A stretch of 64,000 nucleotides of DNA, from positions 1 through 64,000 of the forward strand of contig NZ_JBKKHQ010000021.1 in NCBI RefSeq assembly GCF_046614695.1, in the 5' to 3' direction. The notes beneath the pieces were generated by a model. That model saw nothing but the letters and a program-made list of their open reading frames with translations, was not told the origin of the DNA and did no database searches. Positions 8,771 to 17,872 of this stretch are shown piece by piece. Origin of the DNA: Pokkaliibacter sp046614695. GTDB lineage: Bacteria > Pseudomonadota > Gammaproteobacteria > Pseudomonadales > Balneatricaceae. How positions within the stretch are numbered: the stretch's first letter is position 1; each line of letters starts with the position of its first letter. Position numbers and translations under genes: made by a program.

Positions 8771-9987
8771 ACAAGGCCCTCGTTGTTATCTTCGCCGCTA
8801 TCGCGCTCGATGCGGTCGGGATGGGTCTGATTTTTCCGATCCTGCCGCGCCTGATCGAGGACGTGACCCATGCCGCGAATGTTGCCTCCTACGTCGGCAT
8901 TCTCACCGCGCTGTATGCCGCGATGCAGTTTTTCTTTGCACCTGTCCTCGGCGCCTTGAGCGACCGGCTGGGCCGCAGGCCCGTGCTGCTGATCTCTTTG
9001 GGCGGCGCGGCTGTCAACTATGTATTGATGGCGTTCGCGCCGTCGCTGGGGCTGTTGATCATCGGTCGTGCCATTGCCGGGCTGACCAGCGCCAACCTCT
9101 CGGTCGCAACGGCCTACATCACCGACATCTCGCCCCAAGCATTGCGCGCGAAACGATTTGGCATTTTCAACGCCATGTTCGGTATCGGCTTTATCCTTGG
9201 CCCGGTGCTTGGCGGCGCTCTCGGCGATTACGGGCTGCGATTGCCGTTCATCGCGGCTGCGGTACTCAATGCGGGCAACCTGTTGCTGGCGCTGTTCCTG
9301 TTGCCGGAATCCCGCACGCCCAGTCGTGAGAAGATTGATCTGGCCGCGCTCAATCCGCTGCGCCCCTTGCGATGGGGATTGTCGATGAAACCGCTGATGC
9401 CGGTCGTTGCCGTCTTCTTCCTCCTGAGCGCGACCGGCGAGGTGTACGGCACCTGCTGGGCCTTGTGGGGCCATGACGTGTTCCAGTGGGACGGACGATG
9501 GATCGGCCTTTCACTGGGCGCCTTTGGCGTGTTTCAGACGCTGGCGCAAGCGTTCCTGCCGGACCGCGCAGTACAGATGTTGGGAGAGCGCGGCGCGGTG
9601 CTGGCCGGCATCGTCGGTGCCTGTGTCGCACTGGTGATCATGGCCTGCACCACGCAAGGCTGGGTGGTGTTCGCCATCATGCCGGTTGTCGCGCTTGCTG
9701 GTCTGGGCACCCCTGCCTTGCAGTCGCTTGCAAGCCGCCTCGTTGACGAAAGCCGGCAAGGCCAGTTCCAGGGCGTGCTGGCATCTGCGATGAGCCTGGC
9801 GTCCATCGTCGGGCCGTTGATATTTGCGAGCGTCTATTTCCGCGTTCGGGAGCACTGGCCCGGAGCCATCTGGCTGGTGGCCCTGATCGTCAATGCGATG
9901 GCCGTGCCACTGGTATTCGGCCTGCGATTCAGCGTCGTGAAGAATCCTGCGGCAAAGGAGTCAGATCCCAGCGTTCGCGGCACCTGA
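8767..9987 (+). CDS. TetA-family major facilitator drug/H+ antiporter
   Basis: A 406-aa 12-TM transporter of the DHA1/Tet family, length as in Tet(A) (about 399). It has the loop 2-3 motif GALSDRLGRRPVLL (about residues 61-74), the Asp in TM1 (ALDAVGMGLIFPILP) and the motif C region GFILGPVLGG typical of drug antiporters. Likely exports tetracycline-like or other amphiphilic compounds by exchange for protons. It overlaps the SDR stop codon by four bases and ends at a bidirectional terminator shared with serA. Classical Tet determinants carry a divergent tetR; none is present, so this is probably an intrinsic or old relative rather than a recent resistance cassette. Confidence 0.85.
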   Translation: MNKALVVIFAAIALDAVGMGLIFPILPRLIEDVTHAANVASYVGILTALYAAMQFFFAPVLGALSDRLGRRPVLLISLGGAAVNYVLMAFAPSLGLLIIGRAIAGLTSANLSVATAYITDISPQALRAKRFGIFNAMFGIGFILGPVLGGALGDYGLRLPFIAAAVLNAGNLLLALFLLPESRTPSREKIDLAALNPLRPLRWGLSMKPLMPVVAVFFLLSATGEVYGTCWALWGHDVFQWDGRWIGLSLGAFGVFQTLAQAFLPDRAVQMLGERGAVLAGIVGACVALVIMACTTQGWVVFAIMPVVALAGLGTPALQSLASRLVDESRQGQFQGVLASAMSLASIVGPLIFASVYFRVREHWPGAIWLVALIVNAMAVPLVFGLRFSVVKNPAAKESDPSVRGT

Positions 9988-10073
9988 TCTCCATGCACAC
10001 ACAACACTTTTGTGCGCCTGTATCGGGCTGCCTCGCACTTCAGCAAATTTCGATGCTGGAGTCAGTGAGAAAC

Positions 10074-10104
10074 AAAAAAACCGGCGGAATTCGCCGGTTT
10101 TTTT
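10074..10104. terminator. Bidirectional terminator between the efflux gene and serA
   Basis: The perfect stem CCGGCG/CGCCGG (10081-10086 with 10092-10097) has a GAATT loop and is flanked by A7 on the left and T7 on the right. It can stop both the rightward efflux transcript and the leftward serA transcript. Confidence 0.9.
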
Positions 10105-10147
10105 ATGGTCTGAGCCTGCCGTAGCGCGGCTCAGTGGCAGGACATTA

Positions 10148-11380
10148 TCAGAACAGCACGCGGGTTTTGATGGTGCCTTCGATCTGCTGCAGTTTTTCCA
10201 GCGCCAGCTCAGAGTATTCCTTGTTCACATCGATAACGACGTAACCAACGTTCTCGTTGGTCTGCAGGAACTGAGAAGCGATGTTGATGTTGTTCTCGGA
10301 GAAGACGCTGTTGATCTGCGACAGAATGCCGGGCACGTTTTTGTGGATGTGCAGCAGGCGGTGATGCGCAGGGTGAGAAGGCAGCGCCACTTCCGGGAAG
10401 TTCACGGACATGGTGGAGGTGCCGTTATCGCTGTAACGGATCAGCTTCTCGGAGACTTCAACGCCGATCATTTCCTGGGCTTCCATGGTGGAACCGCCGA
10501 TGTGTGGGGTCAGGATGACGTTATCCAGACCACGCAGCGGGGAAACGAACTCATCCTTGTTGGAGCGTGGCTCAACAGGGAATACGTCGATGGCAGCGCC
10601 CAGCAGCTTCTTGCTGGTGACCGCTTCAGCCAGCGCTTCGATATCCACCACGGTGCCGCGTGAGGCGTTGATCAGGATGGAATCCTGCTTCATCCAGCCC
10701 AGTTCGCGGGCGCCGAACATCTGCTTGGTCGCCGCAGTCTCTGGTACGTGCAGGCTGACGACATCGACTTTACCCAGCAGCTCTTCCATGGACGCCACCT
10801 GAGTTGCGTTACCCAGTGGCAGCTTGGTGACCACGTCGTAGTAGAACACCTGCATACCCATGGATTCGGCCATGACCGACAGCTGGGTACCGATGGAGCC
10901 GTAACCGATGATACCGAGTTTTTTGCCACGGATTTCGTAGCTGTTCTCGGCAGATTTCTGCCAGCCGCCTCGGTGACAAACGATGTTCTTCTCGGGGATA
11001 CCACGCATCAGCATGATGATTTCAGCCAGCACCAGCTCGGCAACGGAGCGGGTGTTGGAGTAAGGCGCGTTAAATACCGCAATACCGCGAGCCAGTGCTG
11101 CATCCAGATTGACCTGGTTGGTACCGATACAGAAACAGCCTACAGCGACCAGTTTCTGTGCCTGTTCCAGCACCTGTTCGGTCAGCTGGGTACGGGAACG
11201 GATACCGATAAAGTGTGCATCACGAATGGATTCGAGCAGCTGTTCCTCAGGCAGGGAGCCTTTGTGGTACTCGATATTGGTGTAACCTTGGCTGTGAAAC
11301 ATGTCCAGGGCAGACTGGTGGACACCTTCCAACAGAAGAATCTTGATTTTGCTCTTATCAAGAGAAACGTTCTTACTCAT
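10148..11380 (-). CDS. serA: D-3-phosphoglycerate dehydrogenase
   Basis: Catalyses the first step of serine biosynthesis: 3-phosphoglycerate + NAD+ to 3-phosphohydroxypyruvate. At 410 aa it equals E. coli SerA. The NAD-binding motif GYGSIG is at residues 159-164. The active site is formed by Arg in NASRGTVVD, a downstream Glu and His in TPHIGGST. The C-terminal ACT domain (about 335-410, HHRLLHIHKNVPGILSQINS ...) is the serine feedback-inhibition site. It is a single leftward gene with a 340-bp divergent promoter region shared with ycgM. Confidence 0.97.
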   Translation of the reverse strand: MSKNVSLDKSKIKILLLEGVHQSALDMFHSQGYTNIEYHKGSLPEEQLLESIRDAHFIGIRSRTQLTEQVLEQAQKLVAVGCFCIGTNQVNLDAALARGIAVFNAPYSNTRSVAELVLAEIIMLMRGIPEKNIVCHRGGWQKSAENSYEIRGKKLGIIGYGSIGTQLSVMAESMGMQVFYYDVVTKLPLGNATQVASMEELLGKVDVVSLHVPETAATKQMFGARELGWMKQDSILINASRGTVVDIEALAEAVTSKKLLGAAIDVFPVEPRSNKDEFVSPLRGLDNVILTPHIGGSTMEAQEMIGVEVSEKLIRYSDNGTSTMSVNFPEVALPSHPAHHRLLHIHKNVPGILSQINSVFSENNINIASQFLQTNENVGYVVIDVNKEYSELALEKLQQIEGTIKTRVLF

Positions 11381-11722
11381 GATGCTTGCGGAAACCTCGC
11401 CATACTGTGCGGATGAGCAGTCGCCGGAGATACTTCGCTGACCATATCGGTATGATCACGCAGTCTGCAGGAAGTATCAGGGTCGGGTCTGCGTTTCGGG
11501 GCCGACATGATAGCACAGCTCAGGCAAAGACGAGGGATCAATTACGGCTTTTCCCTGTTTCAAAAGTGAATATTTTTACGATAGCGTTTAGTTTTATTCA
11601 TCTACCCTGCCCCCAAGTACTCAGGCAGGTGCATTCTTAAGTGAAACCGGTAAATACCGGCGATGCGTGCGGGCGGCCTCAGGCCGGACCCCGGCGCCAG
11701 TTGACGATAAGGAAGACGATTG
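11381..11722. other. Divergent promoter region of serA and ycgM
   Basis: About 340 bases without a gene. An AT-rich segment near 11560-11610 probably includes promoters. A CCGGTA-AA-TACCGG palindrome (11647-11660) and a GGCCTCAGGCC inverted repeat (about 11674-11684) lie in the ycgM leader. No specific operator is assigned. Confidence 0.4.
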
Positions 11723-12388
11723 ATGGCTTACCAACACCATTTCACTGACGGCGAAACCTGGATTCACGGACTGGGTAAAGTGGTCTGTATTGGCCGCAAT
11801 TATGTAGAGCACATTCGCGAGCTGAATAACGCTACGCCGACAGAACCGCTGCTTTTTATCAAGCCTGCCAGTGCGGTGGTGCCGATGGCCGAGCCTATCG
11901 CCCTGCCCGATCATCTGAGCCAGGATGTGCATTATGAAACCGAGCTGGCGATTCTGATTGGCAAGCCGCTTAGCCGTGCCGATGCCGCCCAGGCCAAAGA
12001 GGCCATTGCCGGTTTGGGTCTGGCGCTGGATCTCACCCTGCGCGATGTGCAAAGCCAGCTGAAAGACAAAGGCCAGCCCTGGGAAAAGGCTAAAAGCTTT
12101 GATGGTGCCCTGCCTCTGTCATCATTTGTTCGCTTTGACCCGGCGACGGATCTGCAGCAGCTGGGCCTTCGCCTGACTATTAATGGCGAAGTTCGTCAGG
12201 ATGGCTCAACCGCCGAGATGATTAACCCGGTGCTGCCGCTGCTGGCCTATATCAGCCAGTACTTCAGCCTGCAGCCCGGTGATGTGGTGATTACCGGCAC
12301 GCCTGCGGGTGTCGGGCCGCTGAAAAGTGGTGATGAACTGAGTGTCGAGCTGGATACCCTGCTGAAGGTTGAAACCCGGGTGAAGTAA
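11723..12388 (+). CDS. ycgM: Fumarylacetoacetate hydrolase family acylpyruvase (YcgM-like)
   Basis: A 221-aa single-domain FAH enzyme closely resembling E. coli YcgM and human FAHD1 (acylpyruvase/oxaloacetate decarboxylase activities). Matching segments include KVVCIGRNYVEHIREL, EPLLFIKPASAVV, VHYETELAILIGK (metal-binding E..E), GLALDLTLRDVQ and KSFDGALPLS. The ending VVITGTPAGVGPLKSGDEL is nearly identical to YcgM. A TTG directly before the ATG is a less likely start; AAGGAAG precedes the ATG at 11723. It is monocistronic, with its own terminator. Confidence 0.92.
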   Translation: MAYQHHFTDGETWIHGLGKVVCIGRNYVEHIRELNNATPTEPLLFIKPASAVVPMAEPIALPDHLSQDVHYETELAILIGKPLSRADAAQAKEAIAGLGLALDLTLRDVQSQLKDKGQPWEKAKSFDGALPLSSFVRFDPATDLQQLGLRLTINGEVRQDGSTAEMINPVLPLLAYISQYFSLQPGDVVITGTPAGVGPLKSGDELSVELDTLLKVETRVK

Positions 12389-12420
12389 ACGCCGCTAACG
12401 CGTTCTGCAGTGATCTCACC

Positions 12421-12461
12421 AAACCCGACCGGAACGATGATTCTGGTCGGGTTTGTTTTTT
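12421..12461 (+). terminator. Terminator of ycgM
   Basis: A perfect 10-bp stem (12421-12430 with 12445-12454) is followed by GTTTTTT. Confidence 0.9.
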
Positions 12462-12507
12462 CTGTAGGGGGTAAAAGCGTAACTTCGACGCTATTGGCGT
12501 CTCCTTG

Positions 12508-13182
12508 TCAGGTTTTAGGCAGGATATCAGCGAAGATGAAACCATCACGCTCGACGATCTCGCCGGTAGTCACCGCAATCGCCTCGGTGAACATGGGCCC
12601 GTCACTTACGAAGGTGTGAAATTCCCCGCGTTCACCACAGGGGTCAATGCCCGCCTTCAGGCAATCCTCGATCAGTTCATGATCAAAAGAGCGTCCGGCC
12701 CAGTCTGCGGGCGCTTGTCCGGGGTCAACGCAGGTCAGGGTGGCCTTCACTCCGGCTTCAACCATTTCCCGGGCCAGTGCCTCCGTGGGTTTTCGCCAGA
12801 GGGGAAAATGGCTTTGCAGACCTGTGCCTTCGAGCTTGGCCTCGCGATAGGCGCGCACATCCTCAAGAAACAGATCGCCAAAGGCAAAACCGCGAATACC
12901 TTCGGCTTTGAGGGTCGCCACCGCGGTGCCCATACGTGCTTCGTATGCCTCATTCGAGCAAGGCCAGGGTAAATCCACCGCGTACAGTGGCAGGTCAGCG
13001 GCACGAGCCTGCGCCTGCGTCAGGGTTCTTCGTACTGCATGCATGGCGACCCGGTCAAAGGCTTCGTTGAAGGTGGTGAGCAGACCGCGAACTTCGAGGG
13101 TTGGGTGGTGTTGCAGCTGGTAGAGTGTCCAGGCGCTGTCTTTACCACTGGACCAGGAAAGGTAGATGGGGGTTCGGCTCAC
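12508..13182 (-). CDS. Dph6-related ATP pyrophosphatase (diphthine-ammonia-ligase-like, DUF71)
   Basis: An N-type ATP pyrophosphatase of 224 aa. The PP-loop motif WSSGKDS is at residues 10-16, and the family hallmarks TFNEAFDRVAMH, FGDLFLEDVRAYRE and the C-terminal CGERGEFHTFV are present. In eukaryotes and archaea relatives amidate diphthine on EF-2; bacteria lack diphthamide, so the substrate is unknown, probably adenylation and amidation of a small molecule or protein. Its start codon overlaps the stop of the upstream GGDEF gene (13179-13182), so the two form a translationally coupled leftward pair. That link to a signalling protein is unexplained. Confidence 0.88.
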   Translation of the reverse strand: MSRTPIYLSWSSGKDSAWTLYQLQHHPTLEVRGLLTTFNEAFDRVAMHAVRRTLTQAQARAADLPLYAVDLPWPCSNEAYEARMGTAVATLKAEGIRGFAFGDLFLEDVRAYREAKLEGTGLQSHFPLWRKPTEALAREMVEAGVKATLTCVDPGQAPADWAGRSFDHELIEDCLKAGIDPCGERGEFHTFVSDGPMFTEAIAVTTGEIVERDGFIFADILPKT

Positions 13183-14417
13183 GCCGTGTCTCCTGTGGAG
13201 GGGCTTGTCAGGTGGAGCTTGGCGCGGAACATGCGATGTTCTGCGAGGCTCAGCAAGTGGTCGGCATGATACCCATCCTGCGGCGCCAGTACCACGCCCA
13301 CACTGAGGCCAACCCGCAGCGACAGGCTTTTGCCCTGCTGGGTGAGCAGATACGGCTGTTGCAGGGTCTGCTCGACCTGATTGAGCCAGAGCCGGAATTC
13401 CTCCGGTTGCTTGCTCTGGCGCACCATGACAAAGGTATCGCCATCCAGCCGCGCGCTCACATACGGCGCCGGATTGAGAAAGCTTAAGCGCTCGCTGAGC
13501 TGTTGCAGCAAGGCATCGCCCATTTGAAAACCGTAACGTTCATTCAGCGGTTTGAACTCATCCAGACTCAGCATGACAAGGCCCAGCTGATGGCGGCTCA
13601 GATCCGTCGGACCGGAGACTTTGTCGCTGTCGGCCAGCTCAGCAGGCAGGAGCGTACTCAAATGGCGGTCGGAGAGCTGGCGGTGGCGTTGCAGTTGTTT
13701 GCGCAGGTAATCCAGGCAGTAATAACGGTTAAACAGCCCGGTCAGAGGGTCATGTTCTTCGGCATGCTGCAGCCGGCTTTGCCACTGGCGCTGATTGGGC
13801 AGGCTGTCCTTGAAATCCGTCGGGGAGATACCGGCGATGCCGCGCGCTCTGAGGTAACGCCCGGCCAGCATTTCCTGTAAACCTGTCATCATCAGAGCAA
13901 TGGCGGTGGCACTGACCAGCGCAAAGAGTGCAATCAGCGTCATTTCAGCCTCGCGCTGCCAGAGGCAAACTGTCGCCAACGGCAGATCAAAGGCCAGCAG
14001 CGTCAGGCTAAGTCGCCAGTAACCGGCGACCAGACTCAACAGCACAATCATCATTCCCTGCAGGCTGGCTTCCAGCCAGAGTGGTGGCCCTGGGAGCAGG
14101 CTGCGCAGCATCCAGTAAAGTGACAGCGGATAAAGCGCGGCGATGAGGCAAAGTGCACTGCGGCTCAGCACGGCGCCATTGTCACGGTAAGTCAGATACG
14201 CTCCGGCAGCGGCGCTCAGCAGTAAAAATCCACTGGCGGGCAAGAGCATAAAACGGTGCGGAGTAAAGGCGATCAGCAGTATCAGCGTGCCCAGCAGGGT
14301 CAGGGCGCCGAGGGAGAGGAGCAGCCAGCGACGTGCAGGCAAATAGCAGTGATCCAGCAGCAGATGAGACTCTGCCGCTGCCAGTGAGGCGTGGGTTGTG
14401 GATGACGCGGTAGCCAT
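13179..14417 (-). CDS. Six-TM membrane protein with degenerate GGDEF domain
   Basis: The 412 residues have about six hydrophobic segments in the first 190, then a GGDEF domain opening with the usual HDPLTGLFNR. The catalytic signature is changed to RLDGDTFVM where RxGG(D/E)EF is expected: the first Gly is Asp and the Glu-Phe is Thr-Phe. The substrate segment (LDEFKPLNERYGFQMGD) is partly preserved. Cyclase activity is therefore unlikely; a GTP-sensing, c-di-GMP-binding or protein-interaction role is more plausible. It overlaps the ATP pyrophosphatase gene by four bases. Confidence 0.85.
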   Translation of the reverse strand: MATASSTTHASLAAAESHLLLDHCYLPARRWLLLSLGALTLLGTLILLIAFTPHRFMLLPASGFLLLSAAAGAYLTYRDNGAVLSRSALCLIAALYPLSLYWMLRSLLPGPPLWLEASLQGMMIVLLSLVAGYWRLSLTLLAFDLPLATVCLWQREAEMTLIALFALVSATAIALMMTGLQEMLAGRYLRARGIAGISPTDFKDSLPNQRQWQSRLQHAEEHDPLTGLFNRYYCLDYLRKQLQRHRQLSDRHLSTLLPAELADSDKVSGPTDLSRHQLGLVMLSLDEFKPLNERYGFQMGDALLQQLSERLSFLNPAPYVSARLDGDTFVMVRQSKQPEEFRLWLNQVEQTLQQPYLLTQQGKSLSLRVGLSVGVVLAPQDGYHADHLLSLAEHRMFRAKLHLTSPSTGDTA

Positions 14418-14485
14418 GGCTGCAGACCCTGTCGGTGGTGTGCAGCCTTAAGCATAGTCGGAAATTTCAGAGTGAACAGTCGCCC

Positions 14486-14926
14486 TTAGTGACCGATACG
14501 CTGGAATTCACTGGGAAGTGGACGAATGTGTCCGTCATCGTTGATGGCGACCATCACCAGTAAGGCCGTGGTGATCTTGCGAAACTCGCTGCCATCCGGG
14601 CAACGAGCCCAGACTTCGACATTAATTTTCATGGAGGATTTGCCGGTTTCCTGCACTTCGGTATAGAAGCTCAGGAGTGTGCCGACCAGCACCGGAGACA
14701 GAAACTCCATGCCGGAAATGGACACCGTGGCAATTCGGCCGTGGGCCAGCCGTCCGGCATGAACCGCTGCGGCAGTATCCATGTGTTTGACCAGCCAGCC
14801 ACCGTAAATATCGCCGTAGGCGTTGGTGTCGCTGATTTGTGCCGGAAACTGCAGGCTCAGTTCGCCCACAGGAACAGGGTTGTTTTCTTCACTGTCGAGG
14901 GTATCGTCAGCGTGATCTACAGACAT
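14486..14926 (-). CDS. Acyl-CoA thioesterase, YciA/hotdog family
   Basis: A 146-aa single hotdog-fold thioesterase hydrolysing acyl-CoA to free acid and CoA. Family motifs are QISDTNAYGDIYGGWLVKHMD (the Asn-x-x-Gly-Asp segment holds the active site), the central helix AAAVHAGRLAHGRIATVSI and MEFLSPVLVGTLLSF. The order matches E. coli YciA. It has an acidic 18-residue extension (ADDTLDSEENN). It is transcribed away from pstS with about 230 bases between them. Confidence 0.88.
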   Translation of the reverse strand: MSVDHADDTLDSEENNPVPVGELSLQFPAQISDTNAYGDIYGGWLVKHMDTAAAVHAGRLAHGRIATVSISGMEFLSPVLVGTLLSFYTEVQETGKSSMKINVEVWARCPDGSEFRKITTALLVMVAINDDGHIRPLPSEFQRIGH

Positions 14927-15154
14927 GGTTGCAAATCCGTCGTGTGTCTCGGGGTGCTGAAGGGATCGCCAATCAGCCGTAAAGCTCCCAGTATAGCGAC
15001 ATTTATGCGGGGTATGCAGCCCAAAGCGTCGTCAATTGCTGGCGCTGCGTCATGGCGGCTCAGGTCCGGCGTGTCGGGCGGCATGACTGAAGAATGCTGT
15101 ATTCACCGGGAGTTAATGCCCGTTTCTGTCAGCCAGACGTTCAGGAGGTCGTGG

Positions 15155-16186
15155 GTGTTCAATCAATTCAGGAAAAAGCGCGGTGCCCGGATCGGTCTGT
15201 CAGAGGCGATGCATCGCCCTATGCGCATGCTGCTGGCCTTGTCGCTCGGGCTCTTCACGGGATTGGCTGAGGCCGCTCCGCGGGTGGATCCGCAACTGCC
15301 TGCCTATGTCAAAACCAGCGGTGTCGCAGGCGTCGTTAGCTCCGTGGGTTCGGATACGCTGGCGGGGTTGATGTCGCGCTGGGCGCAGTCTTTTCAGCGC
15401 ATTTATCCGCGTATCCAGTTACAGATTCAGGCAGCAGGCTCTGCCACGGCGCCACCTGCGCTAACCGAAGGCACGGCTTCTCTGGGGCCTATGAGCCGCT
15501 TGATGAACCCGGCGGAAAGGCGTGCCTTTGAAAAGCGCTATGGCTATGCACCGACGGCGGTGCCGGTGGCGATTGATGCCCTTGCCGTTTATGTCCATCA
15601 GGACAATCCCTTGAAAGGTTTGACGCTGGCGCAGCTCGACAGCCTGTTTTCGGTCAACCGACGCTGTGGTGGACAGAGCGTATCGCGCTGGCGGGATTTG
15701 GGTGTCGAGGGGCCGCTGGCCGTTGAGCATATCCAACGCTACGGTCGTAATGCCGTCTCCGGCACTTACAGCTATTTCAAGGAGCATGCCCTCTGTGGCG
15801 GTGATTTCCTGCCCAATATCAGTGAGCTTCCCGGCTCTGCAGCGGTCGTGCAGGCGATTTCCTCCTCTCCCAATGCCATTGGCTATTCCGGCATTGGTTA
15901 TCGTACCGCGTCGGTGAAAGCGCTGGCGCTGGCTCGTCAGGCCGATGAGCCACTGGTCGCCGCCACGCCGACCAATGCCTCCAACGGCAGCTACCCGCTG
16001 GCCCGTTACCTCTATGTTTATGTCAACCAGGCGCCCGGTCAGCCGCTACCGCCTCAGCAGCAGGAATTACTGAACTATATGCTGTCCCGCGAAGGCCAGC
16101 TGCAAGTGGTGCAGGAGGGTTATGTCCCCCTGACGGCAGAGGTCGCCAGCACCTCACGTAAGCTCTACGCCGACGTTAATCCCTGA
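15155..16186 (+). CDS. pstS: Phosphate-binding periplasmic protein, PstS family
   Basis: Captures inorganic phosphate for the Pst ABC importer. I start at GTG 15155 because AGGAGG lies six bases upstream; the internal ATGs at 15209 and 15221 have poorly placed sites. This gives 343 aa with a long basic n-region (FRKKRGAR) before the hydrophobic stretch MLLALSLGLFTGLAEA and likely cleavage at AEA-AP. Phosphate-contact segments of the family are visible: VGSDTLAGLM, ASLGPMSR and RNAVSGTYSYF. It is followed by pstC after 135 bases that contain a PHO box. Confidence 0.88.
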   Translation: MFNQFRKKRGARIGLSEAMHRPMRMLLALSLGLFTGLAEAAPRVDPQLPAYVKTSGVAGVVSSVGSDTLAGLMSRWAQSFQRIYPRIQLQIQAAGSATAPPALTEGTASLGPMSRLMNPAERRAFEKRYGYAPTAVPVAIDALAVYVHQDNPLKGLTLAQLDSLFSVNRRCGGQSVSRWRDLGVEGPLAVEHIQRYGRNAVSGTYSYFKEHALCGGDFLPNISELPGSAAVVQAISSSPNAIGYSGIGYRTASVKALALARQADEPLVAATPTNASNGSYPLARYLYVYVNQAPGQPLPPQQQELLNYMLSREGQLQVVQEGYVPLTAEVASTSRKLYADVNP

Positions 16187-16225
16187 GGTGGGCTGCCGCT
16201 GGAAACCTCGTCGGTCGGGTGCAGG

Positions 16226-16259
16226 ATGTCACGGAAGTGTCATAATGCAGGTTTACACT
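16226..16259 (+). promoter_or_regulatory. PHO box and -10 element upstream of pstC
   Basis: The half-sites ATGTCAC and GTGTCAT (16226-16232 and 16237-16243) are direct repeats at an 11-bp period, the PhoB-binding arrangement (consensus CTGTCAT-N4-CTGTCAT). A -10-like TACACT follows ten bases later (16254-16259), the spacing used when PhoB replaces the -35 element. It should induce pstCAB-phoU under phosphate limitation. Confidence 0.7.
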
Positions 16260-16321
16260 GAGGGATGGCCTTTTTATCGCTCAGTTATCTCTCGTCCATG
16301 CCCTCAGGGTTCTAACCTGTT

Positions 16322-17872
16322 ATGACAGCTCACGCCCCCTCACCCAAGCCGGTATTTAATACTCCGGCCCTGCAGCGCCGCCGTCGCCGGCGGGTGTGGC
16401 TGGATCGTTTTGGTGGGCGTTTGATTGCTGCCTGTGCGGCACTGGTGCTAGCGGCGGTATTGCTGATGGGCTTTTACCTGATCAGTCAGGTCTGGCCGCT
16501 GGGCCAATCGGCACATTTCAGCCAGGTGGCGACCGGGCCGGATCAGCCCTGGACCACCTCCCTGACCGAAAATACTCTTCTTAGACAACGGCTGACGTCC
16601 AAGCCTGATAGCGCGGTGCTGATGCTGGACGGCCATTGGTGGCAGCTTGACCAGGTGCCTGTGGCCGAGTTACCCGCACCCAAGGACTGGCCTGGTCAGG
16701 CGCAACGGCTGGACGAACTCGCTTCCTCCAGCCTCTCTGCGCCAGTGCTTGCCCTGCTAAACGCCCTGCCCGGCCCTCTGCTGTTTACCCTGTCGGCGGA
16801 CGACAAACTGCATGCCTGGCAATGGCGTGATCCTGCGGGGGGCCTGCAGTGGCAGGATCTCTGGGGCAAAGTGCAGTATCCCCATTATGCCGAGCCTGCC
16901 TATGTGTGGCAGTCAACGGCCAGTCAGAGCAGCGTACCGAAATTCAGCCTGACGCCCCTCGCCTATGGCACCTTTAAAGCGGCCTGCTATGCCATGTTAC
17001 TGGCGCTGCCACTGGCCTTGGGGGCGGCGATCTTCTGTGGATATTTCATGAGCCCGGCCCAGCGTCGGCGCATCAAACCCTGCATTGAATTAATGGAAGC
17101 CATGCCGACGGTGATTCTTGGCTTCTTTGCCGGTCTGGTGTTGGCGCCGCAGCTGGAAGCGCACCTCTTTACAGTAGTGATGGCCGCCCTCGTGATTCCC
17201 GTCGGGATTCTGCTGTTAGGACTGGCCATGAGCGCCCTGCCTCACCGCCTGCGACCTGAACGTCAGGATGGCCGGATCCTCTGGCTGATTCTGCCTGCCG
17301 TGCTGCTGCTTATCTGGGCCTGCAGCGCCTGGGCGCCAGTGATTGAACACTGGGCTTTCCATGGCGATTTTAGGGCGTATCTGACGGATGTTCTGGATAT
17401 TCCCTATGCCCAGCGCAACGCCCTGATTGTTGGTCTGGCCATGGGCTTTGCCATTATTCCAACGCTCTTTTCCATTAGCGAGGAAGCTATCCGTGGCGTA
17501 CCGGGGCGTCTGGCCAGCGGCTCGCTGGCACTGGGCGCCAGCCACTGGCAAACCCTGACCCGTGTGGTGCTGCCCACCGCCTCCGCCGGTATTTTTGCCG
17601 CCATCATGCTCAGTATTGGCCGTGCCGTCGGTGAAACCATGATCGTGCTGATGGCTTCGGGCAATACGCCGCTGATGTCCTCGAACCCCTTCGAAGGCAT
17701 GCGCACTCTGGCGGCGACCATTGCGATGGAGCTGCCGGAATCGGGGCTGGAGAGTGTCCATTACCGCATTCTCTTTCTGGCCGCGCTGGTGCTCTTTCTG
17801 TTCTGCATTCTGATGAACACGGGCGCTGAACTGATACGCCAGCGTTTGAGGCATCGCTATGGCGCGCTCTGA
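16322..17872 (+). CDS. pstC: Phosphate ABC transporter permease PstC (long form)
   Basis: One of the two membrane subunits of the Pst phosphate importer. At 516 aa it is far longer than E. coli PstC (319), because a roughly 160-residue extracytoplasmic insert separates TM1 (about 34-56) from the transporter core; long PstC proteins are usual in pseudomonads and relatives. The ABC-permease EAA loop is EEAIRGVPGRLASGSLALGAS (about 389-409), contacting PstB. No good Shine-Dalgarno precedes the ATG, so initiation may be weak. It overlaps pstA by 14 bases. Confidence 0.9.
   Translation: MTAHAPSPKPVFNTPALQRRRRRRVWLDRFGGRLIAACAALVLAAVLLMGFYLISQVWPLGQSAHFSQVATGPDQPWTTSLTENTLLRQRLTSKPDSAVLMLDGHWWQLDQVPVAELPAPKDWPGQAQRLDELASSSLSAPVLALLNALPGPLLFTLSADDKLHAWQWRDPAGGLQWQDLWGKVQYPHYAEPAYVWQSTASQSSVPKFSLTPLAYGTFKAACYAMLLALPLALGAAIFCGYFMSPAQRRRIKPCIELMEAMPTVILGFFAGLVLAPQLEAHLFTVVMAALVIPVGILLLGLAMSALPHRLRPERQDGRILWLILPAVLLLIWACSAWAPVIEHWAFHGDFRAYLTDVLDIPYAQRNALIVGLAMGFAIIPTLFSISEEAIRGVPGRLASGSLALGASHWQTLTRVVLPTASAGIFAAIMLSIGRAVGETMIVLMASGNTPLMSSNPFEGMRTLAATIAMELPESGLESVHYRILFLAALVLFLFCILMNTGAELIRQRLRHRYGAL

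Noticed and set aside
14741..15154. Open frame extending pstS upstream for 138 codons.
   Set aside because: It runs antisense through the thioesterase gene and lacks a signal-peptide-compatible start. The GTG at 15155 with AGGAGG is clearly better.
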